A stretch of 64,000 bases of DNA from Symbiodinium natans (GCA_905221605.1 CAJNDS010001335.1:1328938-1392937); one strand, 5' to 3'. Positions 29,526 to 39,812 are shown, numbered from the stretch's first letter. Notes: a model not told the origin generated them from the sequence alone. Numbers and translations are program-made.

Positions 29526-31585
29526 GAGCTCTCCTCCGCCATCTTCGCCCGCTTCGGGTCGCAGCTGCCTCTAGGGGAGAGGGGCTCGCAGGCCGAGGCC
29601 GCCGAGTGCAAGGGTCTTTTTTTTTTTTTGGGGGGGGGAGTTGACCCTAAACCCTAAACCCTAAACCCTAAACCCTAAACCCTAAACCCTAAACCCTAAA
29701 CCCAAACCCTAAACCCTAAACCCTAAACAGGGTTTGAGGGTTTGAAGGGGGCGGGGGGCATGGGGTCGGGGTAGTTGTGGGGTCTACAGTGTCTACAGAC
29801 CCTCAGCAGGGTTCAAAAGCCAGCCCTGCAGCCTCCCTAAACCCTAAACCCTATATAAACCTTAAACCCTAAACCCTAAACCCTTAAACCCTATATAAAC
29901 CTTAAACCCTAAACCCTTAAACCCTATACCCGAAACCCTTAAACCCTATATAAACCTTAAACCCTACCCCCTTTTGTGGAGTGTCGGTCAGCCTGGTGTC
30001 CCACGAGCCTGGCGGCTTTTGACAAAACAAACTGGAGACGTTCGAAATCCCCCTAAACCCTAAACCCTAAACCCTAAACCCTAAACCCTAAATTTGTTGC
30101 ACCCTCCAAAACAAGGGCACAGTACAGGAATTGCATCGACTTTGCTCCTCTCATGGCTACACTACGTTTGGGCTTCGTGGCATGTTCAATGTTTCATGAA
30201 AAAGGTAAAGCCAACACAGGGGATTGACAGGAAAGGATCCTAAACCCTAAACCCTAAACCCTAAGCCCTAAACCCTAAACCCTAAACCCTGTAGGAGCTA
30301 TGCAGGCGTGCGATGCAAGATGTCTTTGAAGTGTCTTGAGGGCCTGGTAAAGAGATCAGGATCTAGGTAGGGGTTGGTTCAGGGTTTATGGTTTAGGGTT
30401 TAGGGTTTTTGGTTTAGTAGAGTGCTTGCGCAGGCCTTTAATGGACGCTGGCGGATCTACAAGCTTCTTGCCGCTTTTGGGGTTAGCACCGGACGCAGGA
30501 TGCGATTGCCTTTTTGCGATCTTGCGCAGGGAATGAGATGTGGGGGTTTAGGGTTTAGGGCTTGGTTTCCGAAGATACGGCGTGCCCTTTTTTGGGGGGG
30601 TCCTTTTGAGGGGGTTCTATTCCATTTGGGGTATAAAAGGGGTAATTACCCCTATTTTGGGAAATACCCATGCAAGGAGTGTAACCTCCGAGTTTGGTTC
30701 AAAGGGGTTCGGGTTTGGGGGTTTAGGGTTTAGGGGAATTAGTGGTGACCGTTTCGACTTTGTTCGTTTTCCGGACGATTTCTTTGGGCACTCGGCGATA
30801 TGGGGCATCTCCTCTTTATCATTCATGTTTGTCTTTGTTCATTTGTTTATTCAATTTTTACAGCACTATTGGCATCACTTAATATATTTACTGGTGCTAC
30901 TAGTATTCTTTTTGGGGGGGGGAGGCTTAGAACCCTAAACCCTTAAATCTTAACCTTGACGGATTCGTAGGGTTTTCACGTGGGTTTCTTGCGGTCCCAG
31001 CAATCTCATGGAGCCGAGCCTGCCCATTTTTTTGAAAACAGGGTTTAGGGTTTAGGGGTTAGGAGTTAGGGGTTATGGTTTAGGGTTTCCCCTACCACAG
31101 TCCCCCAAATGTTCAGATTCCTTTCTGATCAGGAACCCAATAAGGTACCTCTAGTTTCGGCAACACCCAGATCGTTCTCGTTCTCAGATGTTTTTGCAGC
31201 CACAAGAGGAAAGAAAGAGAAGGTGCGGTTGGTAGACCTCTTGTTGCTTCTTAAACCCTAACCCCCCCCCCCCCCCCCCAAACCCTCTGAAGGCGATACA
31301 TCGTGCCCTATAAACCCTATAACCCCTGGACCTCCACCACAGATCTAAGGGGTCGGTTTAGGGTTTAGGGATTAGGGTTTAGGGTTCAGGGTTTAGGGGG
31401 GGGGGGGGGTTAGGGTTTAGGATTTAGGGTTTAGGGCTTGGGGTTTGGGGTTTGGGGTTTAGGGTTTAGGGTTTAGGGTTTAGGGTTTAGGGTTTAGGGG
31501 CTTCGAAAGCACCAGCCAGACACCGCGCTAAGGTATGGAGCGAACGCTACGTTCAAGCCGCACGCCGCCCGGCATGATCCTACAA
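29526..31585 (+). CDS. Multi-exon internal part of an unknown gene
   Basis: Exons 29526-29612 (ELSSAIFARFGSQLPLGER), 29992-30039 (RAWRLLTKQTGD, donor GTTCGA), 30123-30204 (FAPLMATLRLGFVACSMF, donor GTAAAG), 30306-30346 (VRCKMSLKCLEGL, donor GTAAAG) and 30434-30541 (NGRWRIYKLLAAFGVSTG). Phases 0,0,1,0 are kept across four introns; three are plain GT...AG of 83, 101 and 87 bp with CCCTAAA or TTTAGGG inside. A second in-phase group follows: 31001-31041 (NLMEPSLPIFLKT), 31101-31222 (RFLSDQEPNKVPLVSATP) and 31516-31585 (RYGANATFKPHAARHD, donor GTTTAGG). The link between the groups (30542-31000) is unresolved. No domain recognised. Confidence 0.6.
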
Positions 31586-31650
31586 GTTTAGGCACTTTTT
31601 CCTTATTAGGGTTTGGGGTTTGGGGTTTGGGGTTTGGGGTTTAGGGTTTA

Positions 31651-31759
31651 GACCTGACTAGGCCCGTCTTCAAATTTTTGGGGGTGTAGCTTCCCTTCTA
31701 AGCCCCTTTAGTCCAGAAAGGGCGCCCTTTTTTCTTCCTCGGCTACTCTTGGGTCACAA
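31651..31759. mobile_element. Family B element, diverged
   Basis: GACCTGACTAGGCCCGTCTT to GGCTACTCTTGGGTCAC keeps the family B layout with several changes. Confidence 0.55.
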
Positions 31760-31958
31760 GCCCCTCAACCTTAAACCTTAGACGTTAGATCTCAAACAGC
31801 CCCCAAACCCCTGGCCCATTTTTAGCCCTCCTGAACCCTAGCCCGAAACGGTATACCCTAAACCCTAAGCCCTAAACCCTAAACCCTACACCCTACACCC
31901 TAAACCCTAAACCCTAAACTAACCCTAACCCAAGATCTGGCTGTTTCCTTTTGTGCAG

Positions 31959-32004
31959 GATGATTGTGGATTCTGGGGGGGGCCTGCCTGACAACCAGAA
32001 TTAG
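31959..32004 (+). CDS. Short candidate terminal exon
   Basis: TTCCTTTTGTGCAG, a strong acceptor, precedes MIVDSGGGLPDNQN and TAG. Confidence 0.4.
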
Positions 32005-32111
32005 AGTTTAGGGGATTGAGGCGCTAGCAAATTGAGGCACTTTCACTCCCAACTAAGCCCTAAACCCTAAACCCTAAACCCTAAACCCTAAACCCTAAAC
32101 CCTAAACCCTA

Positions 32112-32180
32112 ATGGCCACCTCTGACTTGAGCCCGACTGCCAGCCCCGTAGCCCGACTCCTCTCAGCGCGCCGTCCCTAA
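32112..32180 (+). CDS. Small ATG ORF between repeat tracts
   Basis: ATG follows CCCTA directly: MATSDLSPTASPVARLLSA to TAA. Possible first exon with donor CCC|GTAGCC. Confidence 0.35.
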   Translation: MATSDLSPTASPVARLLSARRP

Positions 32181-32691
32181 ACCCTAATCCCGAATCCCTG
32201 AGCCCTGAACCCTAAGCCCGAAACCCTAAACCCTAAACCCTAGCCCTAAACCCTAAACCCTAGCCCGAAACCCTCCTCCCTGATTAATTTCAACAAGCAC
32301 CTCATGAACCCTCCCCCAAGATGCAAATTCGTGAAGAGGGTTTAGGGTTTAGAGGTTTAGGGGTTTAAGGGTTTAGGGTTTAGGAGTTTCGGGTTTAGGG
32401 TTTAGGGTTTAGGTGTCTCTATCCGAGGGGGGCCAATAGTTCAACTTGAGGACCTTATGGGGATCCTTGCCCCTGGGCTCGAAACCTAAACTTTCCTAAA
32501 AACCTAGGACTTAAAGCATACTATGCTTTAAATCTAGCCCTACACCCTAAACCCTAAACCCTAAACCCTAAACCCTAAACCCTACACCCTAAACCCTAAA
32601 CCCTAAACCCCAAACCCTAAACCCTACACCCTATCGACCCTAAGCACTGCAGAGCCTCAGCCCTTGAACTGGGGGTTTTGGACACAACCAG

Positions 32692-32841
32692 GTCGATGGA
32701 GGATGGCCCTACCAGGGCCTTACCAAACAAGGTGAGCTCACGGATGCCAGGGCCCAAGTGCGCACAAGACCTTAGTAGCTGAGTGAGCAGTGTGAACTTT
32801 TGGGGGCTTATGAACTCAGCAACGAAGAGACTCCTGAGGAG
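32692..32841 (+). CDS. Two exons joined across a family J element
   Basis: Exon 32692-32774 follows ACACAACCAG (VDGGWPYQGLTKQGELTDA). Intron 32775-32819 runs GTAGCTGAGTG...GAACTCAG. Exon 32820-32841 continues NEETPEE and ends GAG|GGTTTAGGG. Phase is kept (TA plus C). Confidence 0.5.
32775..32819 (+). mobile_element. Family J element acting as a 45-bp intron
   Basis: Flanked CTTA|GTAGCTGAGTGAG ... TGAACTCAG|CAACGAAG. TAGCTGAGT pairs with ACTCAGC across the right edge. A longer copy lies at 52345-52440. Confidence 0.55.
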
Positions 32842-33096
32842 GGTTTAGGGGTGTTTGGGGTTTTGGGGTTTTGGGTTCGGGTTTCAGTGTTTGCTTTTGT
32901 TGTTTTTGTTTTTTGTGGGGGGGGGGGGGGTTAGGGTTCAGGGTTTAGGGTTTCGGTGCGTTTAGGTTTAGGGTTCAGGTTCTGGGCTTGAGCGTGTCGG
33001 AAGCAGCTCCACGTGTAGGATTTCGGGGTTTTTGGGGTTGAGTGTGAGGCTTGCTGTTTGACAAAAAGCCTGCCATTGAGCCCTGAGCAGCTTTAG

Positions 33097-33205
33097 GACC
33101 CAGCGTCGGCCCTTATTCCCTTTTGTTTTTTTTCTGCTTGGGTTCTCTTAAAGCGCCGCCTTAAATCAAGAAGCCTTTTTTTTTTCGTTGGGTACTCTCG
33201 GGCCA
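33097..33205. mobile_element. Family B element
   Basis: CTTTAG|GACCCAGCGTCGGCCCTTAT to GGTACTCTCGGGCCACC. Confidence 0.6.
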
Positions 33206-33305
33206 CCCTAAGCCCGACATCCTAAACCCCAACCCCTCTACCCGTTTCCCTACGAAACCGTGAGCAGCTGCGAAATTAGGGCTCGGGCTCGGGGATGTTC
33301 ATCAG

Positions 33306-33377
33306 CTGCGCAGCGATTCTTCCCCGAATGCCCTGCGTCACACCTTGCCAGAACCCCTTTCCTTTTTGCGGGCTTCG
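33306..33377 (+). CDS. Candidate exon
   Basis: TGTTCATCAG precedes LRSDSSPNALRHTLPEPLS, ending at G|GTTTGTAGGG. An inner acceptor GCGCAG opens another short frame. Confidence 0.4.
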
Positions 33378-33616
33378 GGTTTGTAGGGTTTAGGGTTTGG
33401 GGTTTACTGGGGTTTAGGGTTTAGGGTGTTTTAGAGTGATTTGGGTTCAGCTTAGGGGAACCCAATACCGCGGAAACTTCAATATTAACATCAAAATCAG
33501 TACTTAAACATTAGCTTTCATAGAAATAGCAATGCTAGTAGGAAGTATCTGTATACACACACTTAAAGCAAGTAGCCCATTCGAATCCTCAAGCCACTAA
33601 GGTGTTGTCTTCGCAG

Positions 33617-33690
33617 CGGTTTACGCAGATGACGTGCCCTCGCTGGCACTGTGTTTGCCCAATTGGCCCATCCCCGAAGTTGCCCGAAAT
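33617..33690 (+). CDS. Candidate exon
   Basis: TTGTCTTCGCAG precedes VYADDVPSLALCLPNWPIP. YADD is the reverse transcriptase active-site tetrapeptide, but nothing around it supports an RT domain. Confidence 0.4.
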
Positions 33691-33865
33691 CCTACACCCT
33701 ACACCCGGCTTTAGGTTTAGGGTTTAGGGTTTAGGGTTTCGGGTTTACGGTTTAATTCGGGTTTAGGGATTAGGGTTTAGGGATTAGGGTTTAGGGTTTA
33801 GGGTTTAGAGTATAGAGTCTAGGGTTTAAACCCTACGGTCATCCTGGAACCTAACTCTCCCACAA

Positions 33866-34437
33866 ATGGCGCTGACCCGAGTTGAACCTCTGCTCCGGCT
33901 AGACTACTTGAGCCCTGCTTTGCGGCTTAGGGTTTAGGGTTTAGGGTTTAGGGTTTAGGGTTTAGGGTTTAGGGTTAATTTTGCTCAGGACTTTGACATC
34001 GGGCCAGGATGTTCAGTCCCAGCCAAGTTCGCAGTCCCTTCTCACCAGCGCAATTGCCAAAGACCTGCCACCTGTCCCCACGAAGGTGGCTTGAAGGGCA
34101 AGTCTAAGGCGTGGGACGGACTGCGATGAGTCTCTCGTGCTCTGACAGGAGCGCTGCGGACAAGGTGGACGTACAGAAGCTGCGAGAACATAAAGACCCG
34201 AACCAGGATTTGATTTCAGCACGATGCAGCTGAGCAAGGACGACATGGCTGACATGCAGGGCCAGGAGGTTTAGGGTTTAGGGTTTAGGGTTTAGGGTTT
34301 AGGGTTTAGGGTTTAGGGTTTAGGGGTTAGGGTTTAGGGTTTAGGGTTTAGGGTTTAGGGAGGAAGAGGCCATGTCGGAGCAGGAGGATGCAGCGGCCAC
34401 CGCCCAGAATCAGAATGCTGACTGCAATCCCGACTAA
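33866..34437 (+). CDS. Five-exon small gene or 3' part, 104 codons plus stop
   Basis: Exons 33866-33930 (ALTRVEPLLRLDYLSPAL), 33989-34085 (SLLTSAIAKDLPPVPTK, donor GTGGCT), 34149-34164 (ERCGQ), 34207-34268 (FDFSTMQLSKDDMADMQ) and 34363-34437 (EEAMSEQEDAAATAQNQN, TAA). All four joins keep phase. Introns: 33931-33988 (repeat, starts GG), 34086-34148 and 34165-34206 (GT...AG, 63 and 42 bp), and 34269-34362, a GT...AG intron made almost only of TTTAGGG. ATG 33866 is a possible start, though the frame is open upstream. Exon 2 has an alternative open frame. The acidic, Gln-rich C-terminus is unrecognised. Confidence 0.55.
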
Positions 34438-34794
34438 CTCCTTTGTCATAGTGGGGTAGCATCTTACATGTTTAAGAGTACTTAGAAGCAAAAAGTAAGA
34501 GAAAACTATTTGTTGATACTATCCCAACCATGAACTAGTAACCCTAAACCCAAACCTTAGTTAAACCCTAAACCCTGCAAACATGAAAAGCCTGCAGTTC
34601 AACTCCCATCAAGATTAATCAATCCCTATACCCTGACCGCTAGACCCTAAACCCGAAACCTTAATTTATATACCCTAATTACCTTATATAACCCCTAGTT
34701 CATAAACCCTAATTACCTGATAAACCCAAATTTATCAACCCTATTAATTTATACACCCTAAGGCCTAATTTCTGAATCCTCAACCCTTGGTTCT

Positions 34795-34862
34795 ATGCGC
34801 AAAGCATCTCCGAAACCGCAGCCCTCGTACCTAGCTTGGCCCTTGGTTCCTTGTCGCTTGGG
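34795..34862 (+). CDS. Candidate first exon
   Basis: ATG at 34795, with CCGCAG as an alternative acceptor; reads MRKASPKPQPSYLAWPLVP before GGGTTTCGG. Confidence 0.35.
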
Positions 34863-35157
34863 GGTTTCGGGTTTCGGGTTCAAGGGTTCAGGGTTTAGGG
34901 GGTTTAGGGTTGAGTAAACCCTAAACCCTAAAACCCTAAACCCTAAACCCTAAACCCTAGACCCTAAGTTTGGCATCGCATCTGGGGCTTAGGGTTGAGG
35001 GTTTAGGGCTTAGGGTTTTAGTTCCCTTCTGGTTCCCTTTAGACCCCCCCCCCCCCCCCCCTTTGGGTTTAGGGTCTAGGGTTTAGGGTTTAGGGTTGAG
35101 GGTTTAGGTTTTAGAAGAGGGCACCGCTTTTTTGTGTTGTTCCTGAGGCGCTCTGGG

Positions 35158-35245
35158 ATCGAAGCCTCGAAGCCCCTCTGAGCTCTCAACTCGCAACCCT
35201 GAACCACCAACATTCTGGCTGGTTCTGAGTAGGGTTTTAGGGTTT
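35158..35245 (+). CDS. Candidate exon
   Basis: SKPRSPSELSTRNPEPPTF then WLVLS up to degenerate TTTAGGG. The acceptor is unclear. Confidence 0.3.
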
Positions 35246-35822
35246 AGGGTTTAGGGTTTAGGGTTTAGGGTTTAGGGATGAGGTGCCCTACGTAATCCCT
35301 TAAAGGGTATATACAGGCCCCTACTTCCCTCATTCCCTACTAAGAACCAGGGGGCATTGCACAATCGCGCTCATGGCACAAAGGCCCCATGAAGAAGGGT
35401 TTGTTCGCATGGTTAGACCAATCTCAGTTTAGGATATGGGGTTTAGGGTTTAGGGTTTAGGGTTTAGGGTTTAGGGTTTAGGGTTTAGGGTTTAGGGTTA
35501 GGCCACCCTCAGTTTAGGATATAGGGCTCAGTAACTTACTCGTGTAGCTCAAAGTTGTGTTACAAGCACCCCCCCCCCCCCCCCGTCCCCCCCGTATGCA
35601 AGGTCCTAAACCCTAAACCCTGAACCCTAAACCCTAGACCCTACACCCTAGACCCTAAACCCTAAACCTTAAACCCTAAACCTCAAACCCCAAACCCCAA
35701 ACCCCAAACCCCAAACCCCAAACCCTAAACCCTAAACCCTAAACCCTAAACCCTAAACCCTAAACCCTAAACCCTAAACCCTAAACCCTAAACCCTAAAC
35801 CCTAAACCCTAAACCAGATCAG

Positions 35823-35857
35823 GGCCCAAGTGTGGGTTTCCGCTTGTCTGTGTAAAG
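35823..35857 (+). CDS. Short candidate exon
   Basis: CCAGATCAG precedes PKCGFPLVCVK, ending AAG|GTGTCT. Confidence 0.4.
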
Positions 35858-36558
35858 GTGTCTAGGGCTGGGCTCTAAATCCCTACTCCCACAAGCAGGA
35901 GCTTGCTACCATAAGCCCAAACCCTCAAAAAGCACGACCTTACTACTAAACCCTATAAGCCCTAACCCTGTCAAACAAAAAGGCTATGCCCAGACCCCTA
36001 ACCCCAAATCCCAAACCCCAAACCCTAGGCCCCCAAAACCCTAAACCCTAAACGTAAGCCCCCCCAAACCCCAAACCCCAAAAACCCTCGACCGCCAAAG
36101 CCCAAAACCGCTAAAGGGACTGAGCTTTAAATCCTCCTTAAAAAAAGCTAAGCCCCGAACACTAGAACCCCCAAAACCCCACCCCCCCCCCCCCCCCCCC
36201 AAAAAAAAATAAAAAACCCTAGCCAAACCCCAAACCGCTAAAACCCGAACCCCGAAAGACCATAAACTCCCCCCAACAAAATGCCTAAACCATCCTAAAT
36301 CCCTAACCCCCCCAAATCGAAACCCCCATCTACAAGGTGCCTCTTGTACTTGAACGACGACTTCGAAGGAGGCCATAGGATCACCTGAGACCATGTTATA
36401 CGTTTTGGCTTCGGGTTTAGGGTGTAGGCTTTTGGGCTGGAGCGGTTTAGGTTTTATTTGTTTGCTTAGGGGTTAGGGCTTAGGGGTGAGAGGTTTAGAT
36501 TTGAGACCTCGCTTTCGAACAAGGGGTGTAGTGCATAGTGCAAATGTAAGGGTGGCAG

Positions 36559-36653
36559 ATGTGCAGTTGCAACGTAGTTTTACACGAGCTCGATGAGGAA
36601 GATGGTTATCTGAAGAAGAAAACACGCGCAGATCATCATCATCATCATCATCA

Positions 36654-36688
<35 letters not shown>

Positions 36689-36755
36689 ATCGTCATCAGC
36701 ATCGTCATGATGATCGTCATCGTCATCGTCGTCATCATCATCGTCATCGTCATCG

Positions 36756-36789
<34 letters not shown>

Positions 36790-37058
36790 GACTGCGTCGT
36801 GAAATCAAATGTTGGAGAGTTGCCATTGAGCTCGCTTCGTTGGAGCGATTTCAGGACCCGGACTAGGCCCTCATTTCCTTTTTTCAGGGTTGGGTTCCCA
36901 TATAATCCCCTTGAACCCAAAAGAAATATCCTTTTCATTCCTAGGTTACTCCTGGGTCTAGGATGTGGTTGCTGGTGCACATCTATAACACCAATCCTCC
37001 TCACTCGCTAATCTTTCAATGGGCCGCGTGTGACAGGAGCCCCAAAAAGGCTCCCTAA
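36559..37058 (+). CDS. His-rich protein end, two exons across a family B intron
   Basis: Exon 36559-36854 follows GGGTGGCAG and reads VVLHELDEEDGYLKKKTRAD. Then come about 50 His/Arg codons from CAT/CGT repeat, then VVKSNVGELPLSSLRWSDF. Removing 36855-36961 (GACCCGG...GGGTCTAG) joins TTC AG to G ATG and continues MWLLVHIYNTNPPHSLIF to TAA at 37056-37058, 31 codons. The intron would be GA...AG. The unspliced frame is open to 37011, so splicing is not proven. His-rich tracts can bind metal; no family recognised. Confidence 0.55.
36634..36788. repeat. CAT/CGT trinucleotide repeat
   Basis: About 50 units of CAT with interspersed CGT, in frame as poly-His/Arg; poly-Asp or poly-Met in shadow minus frames. 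Confidence 0.9.
36855..36961 (+). mobile_element. Family B introner element inside a reading frame
   Basis: GACCCGGACTAGGCCCTCAT to GGTTACTCCTGGGTCTAG, 107 bp with imperfect terminal inverted repeats, flanked by AG at both sides. Its removal keeps the frame. Confidence 0.7.
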
Positions 37059-37425
37059 ACCCCAAGACCCAAGCACCTAAACCCTTAAACCATTAAACCC
37101 TCAAACCCTAAACCCTAAACCCTAAACCCTAAACCCTAAACCCTAAACCCTAAACCCTAAACCCTGAACCCCAAGCCCTGAGCCTCAGCCCTAAACCAGA
37201 GTTCCGGTTGTTGTTCACCCTGCATAAATGAGAGTCATGAAGCCCGACCTAAGGAGGGGACGTCAGGGGCTTTGGCAGCTTGAGGGTTTGGGTTGGGGGT
37301 TTAGGGTTTAGGGTTTGGGGGTTTGGGGTTTGGGGTTTACCTATAGGGTTTCGGGTTTAGGGTTTCGGAGAACCCTGAATCCCTAAACCCTCCTAGGGAG
37401 GGTTCGAAACACCTACGGCGCGCAG

Positions 37426-37496
37426 GGGAGACCACCTTTTTCGACGCACGGGGACCTGGGAAGATGAGCGTCAGCGCCAAAGTGCGGCTCGGATGA
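37426..37496 (+). CDS. Candidate terminal exon
   Basis: ACGGCGCGCAG precedes ETTFFDARGPGKMSVSAKV and TGA. Confidence 0.5.
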
Positions 37497-37671
37497 CTGT
37501 AGGGCGTCCTAGGGTTTAGGGTGTAGGGTTTAGGGTGTAGGGTTTAGGGGTTTGGGGTCTAGGTTGTAGGGTGCCGTTACGGCTTCTGGAGTTGGAGGAG
37601 CTGTTTAGGGGCCTAATATGGTGACCCTGAAGCCCGATAAGCCCTAAACCCAAAACCTGCTTCGAGTCTGA

Positions 37672-37913
37672 AGCCCTAACTTTACGCATGGTGGTCCGAA
37701 ATATCGCCACGCCCTGAACCAACTCCATCGGTTGCGTCAGGGGTGTTGGAATTCCTTGCTTGGGCACATTGAAGGTTCATGGGAATTGCAACTGTACTTA
37801 TAACCAAAATATAAGCCCCTTAAGTGCCCTAATATGGCTATACGTACAGCTAAGAGCACAGTAAGTAGCATGAACCTCCAAGTAAAGTAGTTCCTCAGGG
37901 CTTCCCTGGTTAA
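37672..37913 (+). CDS. Two exons joined across a family C introner
   Basis: Exon from about 37672 to 37774 reads THGGPKYRHALNQLHRLRQ and CWNSLLGHIE. After intron 37775-37887 (GTTCATGGG...CAAGTAAAG) the frame continues VVPQGFPG to TAA at 37911-37913, in phase (G plus TA). Confidence 0.5.
37775..37887 (+). mobile_element. Family C introner element, copy 2
   Basis: ATTGAAG|GTTCATGGG and CATGAACCTCCAAGTAAAG pair. The interior has ACTGTACTTATAACC and the inverse order AAGCCCCTTAAGTGCCCTAA. GT...AG, 113 bp. Confidence 0.75.
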
Positions 37914-38140
37914 TTGCGGGCGGTTAGGAGGTCTTGGGACTGGGTTCGGGGGAGGGAGGTCCCTATGAGAACCTCTGAGGCTTACGGGCCGGGTCCCTCT
38001 CGATACCCGAAATAAACAGCTCCATTTTCTAGCCTCATCTTATACCCTAAACCCTCAACCCTAAGCCCTGAACCCTAGACCCTAACACTAAACCCAAAAC
38101 TCGCCTAAGCCCTCTAAGCCCCACATCCCCCATCTCCCAG

Positions 38141-38246
38141 CCAAGGACCGCGAAAGCAGGTAGCGCGCTCTGCTTCTTCCATGGGGGGCATCCCAGTAGC
38201 CCTTGGCACGAGGGCTCGCCGGTGTTGCAAGGCACGTCCCTTGGGG
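38141..38246 (+). CDS. Candidate exon, 35 codons
   Basis: CCCATCTCCCAG precedes RKQVARSASSMGGIPVALG and TRARRCCKARPLG, ending GGG|GTTAGAG. Basic, Cys-containing. Confidence 0.5.
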
Positions 38247-38438
38247 GTTAGAGATTTAGGGTTTAGGGTCTACGTATGGGGAGGTTTAAGCTCTAGGTTT
38301 TGAGGGTTTGAGGGTGTTGAGTTGTTAGGGTTTTAGGGTTTTGAGGTTTTAGAGGTTTTAGGGTGTGGGGCGTAGGGTGTGAAGGAGGCGGTATGGGTTT
38401 TCGGGCCTTAGGGGTGTAGAGCTCTAGGGTTTTGAGAA

Positions 38439-38510
38439 TGGGCACTTAAGGGGCTTATAGGTGGGCTAGAGTTAGCATTGGTTCAGAAGTACCATGAACC
38501 TCCAAGCAAG
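38439..38510 (+). mobile_element. Family C element, right part only
   Basis: GGGCACTTAAGGGGCTTATA to CCATGAACCTCCAAGCAAG. The left arm is missing and replaced by repeat-like sequence. It ends exactly at the next exon. Confidence 0.7.
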
Positions 38511-38612
38511 GCACAAAGTACATCGCACAGTGCGATCTCGTTTTCTCCACGCTCCCGGAGTACGTCGTGATCTACGGCACGATGACGCTCAGAGCGAAAT
38601 CTTGGGGCTCAG
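38511..38612 (+). CDS. Candidate exon after a family C end
   Basis: Starts at the CAAG end of the truncated family C copy and reads KYIAQCDLVFSTLPEYVVIY and GTMTLRAKSWGS, ending G|GTTTTC. A convincing beta-like segment; unknown family. Confidence 0.55.
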
Positions 38613-38919
38613 GTTTTCGTAGGGCTTCTCACAGCGCAGACATTGAAATCCTACACCCAAAGCCCTATAAGCTCTTCTACCCTACAAGTTGCTGATCTCC
38701 CCCCCGCCCCCAAAAAAACGGCTGATCTAAGACTTCTTGTAATGGACCCGTTGCATTCGGTAGAAAAGCCCTAAACCCGAAACCCGAAACCCGAAACCCG
38801 AAACCCGAAGCCCTTCTTCCACACCGGCGGACTGAAATTGTTTTGGCTTGAGGGTGCCCAAATGTGAGCCCTAAACCTTAAACCCTAAGCCCTAAACCCT
38901 GAACCCTAAACCGGTGTAA

Positions 38920-39407
38920 TTCGGGTTCATCCGCGGCTGGAGGAACCTCGTGTCCTACGCCAATCGTGCCCTTGCCAAAGCTGCCGGCGAATGGTCAGAC
39001 CGCCTGGCATTCGGGGAAAAGAAGCCGCTGAAATTAGGCCCCAAACCCTAAACCCCAAAGCCCAAACCGGACAAAACCCTACACCCCAAAGCCCAAACCG
39101 ACAAAACCCTAAACCCCAAACCCTAAACCCTAAACCCCAAACCCTAAACCCTAAACCCCAAACCCTGAAGCTGGGCTTCCCGTCTTCACCCTGGTTGCGG
39201 CTGACGTACGATGAAGCAAAGGGGTTATCCCCGGTGGGAGCTGTTCTCAGCGCACCCAAAGAACCCAGAGGATCCATGTGTAGTATTGGGGTTTAGGGTT
39301 TAGGGTTAAGGGTTTAGGGTTTAGGGTTTAGGGTTTAGGGTTTAGGGTTTAGGGTTTAGGGTTTAGGGATGCTGTTCTGGAATTCGGGTCTCGAAACACC
39401 ATACTAA
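38920..39407 (+). CDS. Three-exon 3' end of an unknown gene
   Basis: Exon 38920-39033 (RGWRNLVSYANRALAKAAG, WSDRLAFGEKKPLK), exon 39171-39288 (SPWLRLTYDEAKGLSPVG) and exon 39367-39407 (MLFWNSGLETPY, TAA). The first intron is CCCTAAA/CCCCAAA repeat between two CTGAA copies, so its exact ends are ambiguous. The second is 78 bp of TTTAGGG whose G-rich ends also leave the junction ambiguous. Both joins keep one frame. Confidence 0.55.
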
Positions 39408-39752
39408 ATAGGGTTTTGGGCCCTCATGGAAACCCTACCACCCACCGAACCCCAAAATGCCTTTGACTCCTTACCCCCCTAATAAACACTCCAACCCCCC
39501 CCCCCCCCTCGGAAAAGCCCCAAAGTTCCTAAAACCTCCTAAAACCTGAAGCCCCTAAAGACCCTCGCCTTTCCCAAAATCCCCTAAACCCTCAATCCTA
39601 AACTTCCCTAACCTTAAACGCTAAACTTCCCTAAGGCCTAAACCCTAAACCCTAAACCCTAAACCCTAAACTTCCCTAAACCCTAAACCCGAAACCCCAA
39701 ACCCTACAAATCCCATAAACCCCAAACCCAAAACCCAGCTGTTCTGCCCCAG

Positions 39753-39812
39753 GCGCCCTCCCTGACAGCCTCATCCTCCTCGCGCCCAGAGGCTGCCAGT
39801 CTGGGGATTCAG
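39753..39812 (+). CDS. Candidate exon, Ser/Ala-rich
   Basis: TCTGCCCCAG precedes APSLTASSSSRPEAASLGI, ending CAG|GGTTTAGGG. Confidence 0.5.

Noticed and set aside
33617-33690. Reverse transcriptase (YADD motif)
   Set aside because: A four-residue match in a 24-codon exon with no other RT motif before or after.
38991-39296. ORFs with tandem NPKPQTLNPK or GLGFRVWGLGFRV peptides (also 17027, 25673, 44136, 59096 and many others)
   Set aside because: These are the CCCTAAA/CCCCAAA and TTTAGGG heptamers read in frame, not protein families. Real exon sequence was taken only from the non-repeat parts.
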